In this document: piece by piece, positions 63,370 to 64,000 of the stretch
How the letters are laid out: the number at the start of each line of letters is the position of its first letter
Numbering within the stretch: the first letter of the stretch is position 1
Assembly (NCBI RefSeq): GCF_000516515.1
Contig: NZ_KI911784.1
Location: 310,001 to 374,000, forward strand
Direction: 5' to 3'
Origin: Chloroflexus sp. Y-396-1
GTDB taxonomy: Bacteria > Chloroflexota > Chloroflexia > Chloroflexales > Chloroflexaceae
DNA: 64,000 nt
The notes under the pieces: model-generated
The model's input: the letters and a program-made list of their open reading frames with translations, nothing else
The model's database searches: none
What the model was told of the DNA's origin: nothing
Position numbers and translations under genes: made by a program

Positions 63370-64000
63370 ATGCCGATCAAGTCGCGGGCAGTAGTTATTC
63401 CCAAGCGGAACACGATTGAGATTCGCACGGTGCAGGTGAATGATCCAAAAGCCGGGGATGTCTTGATTAAGACGGCCTTTACCTCGATCAGCGCCGGCAC
63501 CGAACGGATGCTACTTGATGGACGCTTGCCACAACCCCAGCTCCTCTTTCCGGTAGTACCTGGTTATGAAACGGTTGGGCAGGTTGTGCAGGTCGGTAGC
63601 AAGGCACCGAAAGAGTTGCTCGGGCAATGGGTATACATCGGTGGCGCACGCTGTTTCCGCGGTGTCAATGCCGCCTGGGGTGGGCAAAGCGAGTATATTA
63701 CTGCCGAACACGAACGGGTGGTACCGCTCGGATCAATCGAACCGGCAACGGGTGTGTTGCTGGCACTGGCAGCCACTGCACTCCACGGCATCAAAATTGC
63801 CCAGATTCGGCGCAACGATCGAGTGTTGGTTTTAGGGCAGGGCATTGTTGGGCAACTGGCAGCCCGTCTGGCCAAGTATGCCGGCGCCCAGCACGTGGCA
63901 GTCGCCGACCGGGTAGCAGTGCGGTTGCAAGCCAGCCAAGCTGATCAGGTGATTGACGTGACGCGTGAGTCGCTCGATGAAGCGATTGGTGAAGCCAAGG
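63370..64000 (+). CDS. bchC: 3-hydroxyethyl bacteriochlorophyllide dehydrogenase, 3' end missing
   Basis: The first ~210 residues of BchC, which oxidises the 3-hydroxyethyl group made by BchF to the 3-acetyl group of bacteriochlorophyll a. The protein belongs to the zinc-type alcohol dehydrogenase superfamily. It has SRAVVIPKRNTIEIRTVQV, then SISAGTERMLLDGRLPQPQL, PVVPGYETVGQVVQVG (family GYE-x-VG), YIGGARCFRG and the NAD-binding RVLVLGQGIVGQLAARLAK (GxGxxG). The coding sequence runs off the window, and about 100-110 more residues are expected. The gap to bchF is 76 bases and shows no terminator. The start has only a weak GAAAG site. Confidence 0.92.
   Translation, partial: MPIKSRAVVIPKRNTIEIRTVQVNDPKAGDVLIKTAFTSISAGTERMLLDGRLPQPQLLFPVVPGYETVGQVVQVGSKAPKELLGQWVYIGGARCFRGVNAAWGGQSEYITAEHERVVPLGSIEPATGVLLALAATALHGIKIAQIRRNDRVLVLGQGIVGQLAARLAKYAGAQHVAVADRVAVRLQASQADQVIDVTRESLDEAIGEAK

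Overview
The window looks like chromosomal DNA from a filamentous anoxygenic phototroph of the Chloroflexus type (phylum Chloroflexota). The main evidence is the cluster at the right edge: a PucC/LhaA-type transporter, a SAM methyltransferase, bchF (3-vinyl bacteriochlorophyllide hydratase) and bchC (3-hydroxyethyl bacteriochlorophyllide dehydrogenase). A V4R-domain protein lies elsewhere, and there are very large secreted repeat proteins with a short aliphatic-proline tail. Species cannot be fixed from the sequence alone.

Layout. 1-9 kb: a 5'-truncated tricorn-like protease, a hydroxypyruvate-isomerase-like TIM barrel, pheS, a MEMO-like protein coupled to an EamA permease, a repeat-rich spacer and a second sugar-isomerase-like TIM barrel. 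9-18 kb: two adjacent secreted CSLREA/beta-helix proteins. 18-29 kb: a GNAT-like protein, a frameshifted aroQ, an amidohydrolase/DUF59 pair, a secreted PQQ-propeller protein, a MoaB/Mog protein, V4R plus yidD, an ECF sigma factor with a small membrane protein, and a membrane protein. 29-41 kb: a large MASE1/CHASE hybrid histidine kinase, a flavin reductase, a tightly packed minus-strand group (rfbD, two GT2 glycosyltransferases, yhbY and a small membrane protein), a second REC-PAS-kinase and a small transposase-N-terminus-like protein. 41.8-59.8 kb: one gene of about 5,988 codons encoding a secreted protein with 39 SdrD/Cna-B-like repeats. 60-64 kb: the bacteriochlorophyll genes.

How the parts may work together. 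The three giant secreted proteins and the PQQ-propeller protein probably form part of the cell surface or sheath. All three giants end in a very similar short tail (aliphatic/aromatic-I/V-P-x-V/I-x-x-stop), and the propeller protein has a related stretch just after its signal peptide. The right-edge cluster converts the C3 vinyl group of the bacteriochlorophyll precursor to acetyl (BchF, then BchC), with PucC probably handling pigment delivery or antenna assembly.

Main points for a second look: (1) aroQ is interrupted by one extra C in a C6 run, and removing it restores a full-length enzyme; (2) the giant repeat gene carries a nearly identical 1,413-bp internal duplication; (3) the giant surface proteins share a C-terminal tail; (4) helically phased TTGCA-type boxes lie in the promoter ahead of pucC; (5) a family of dispersed intergenic elements combines a GATCAAAAACTC-type module with a GC-rich palindrome; (6) an ECF-type promoter candidate precedes the ECF sigma gene. 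No CRISPR array, rRNA, tRNA or complete insertion sequence was seen.
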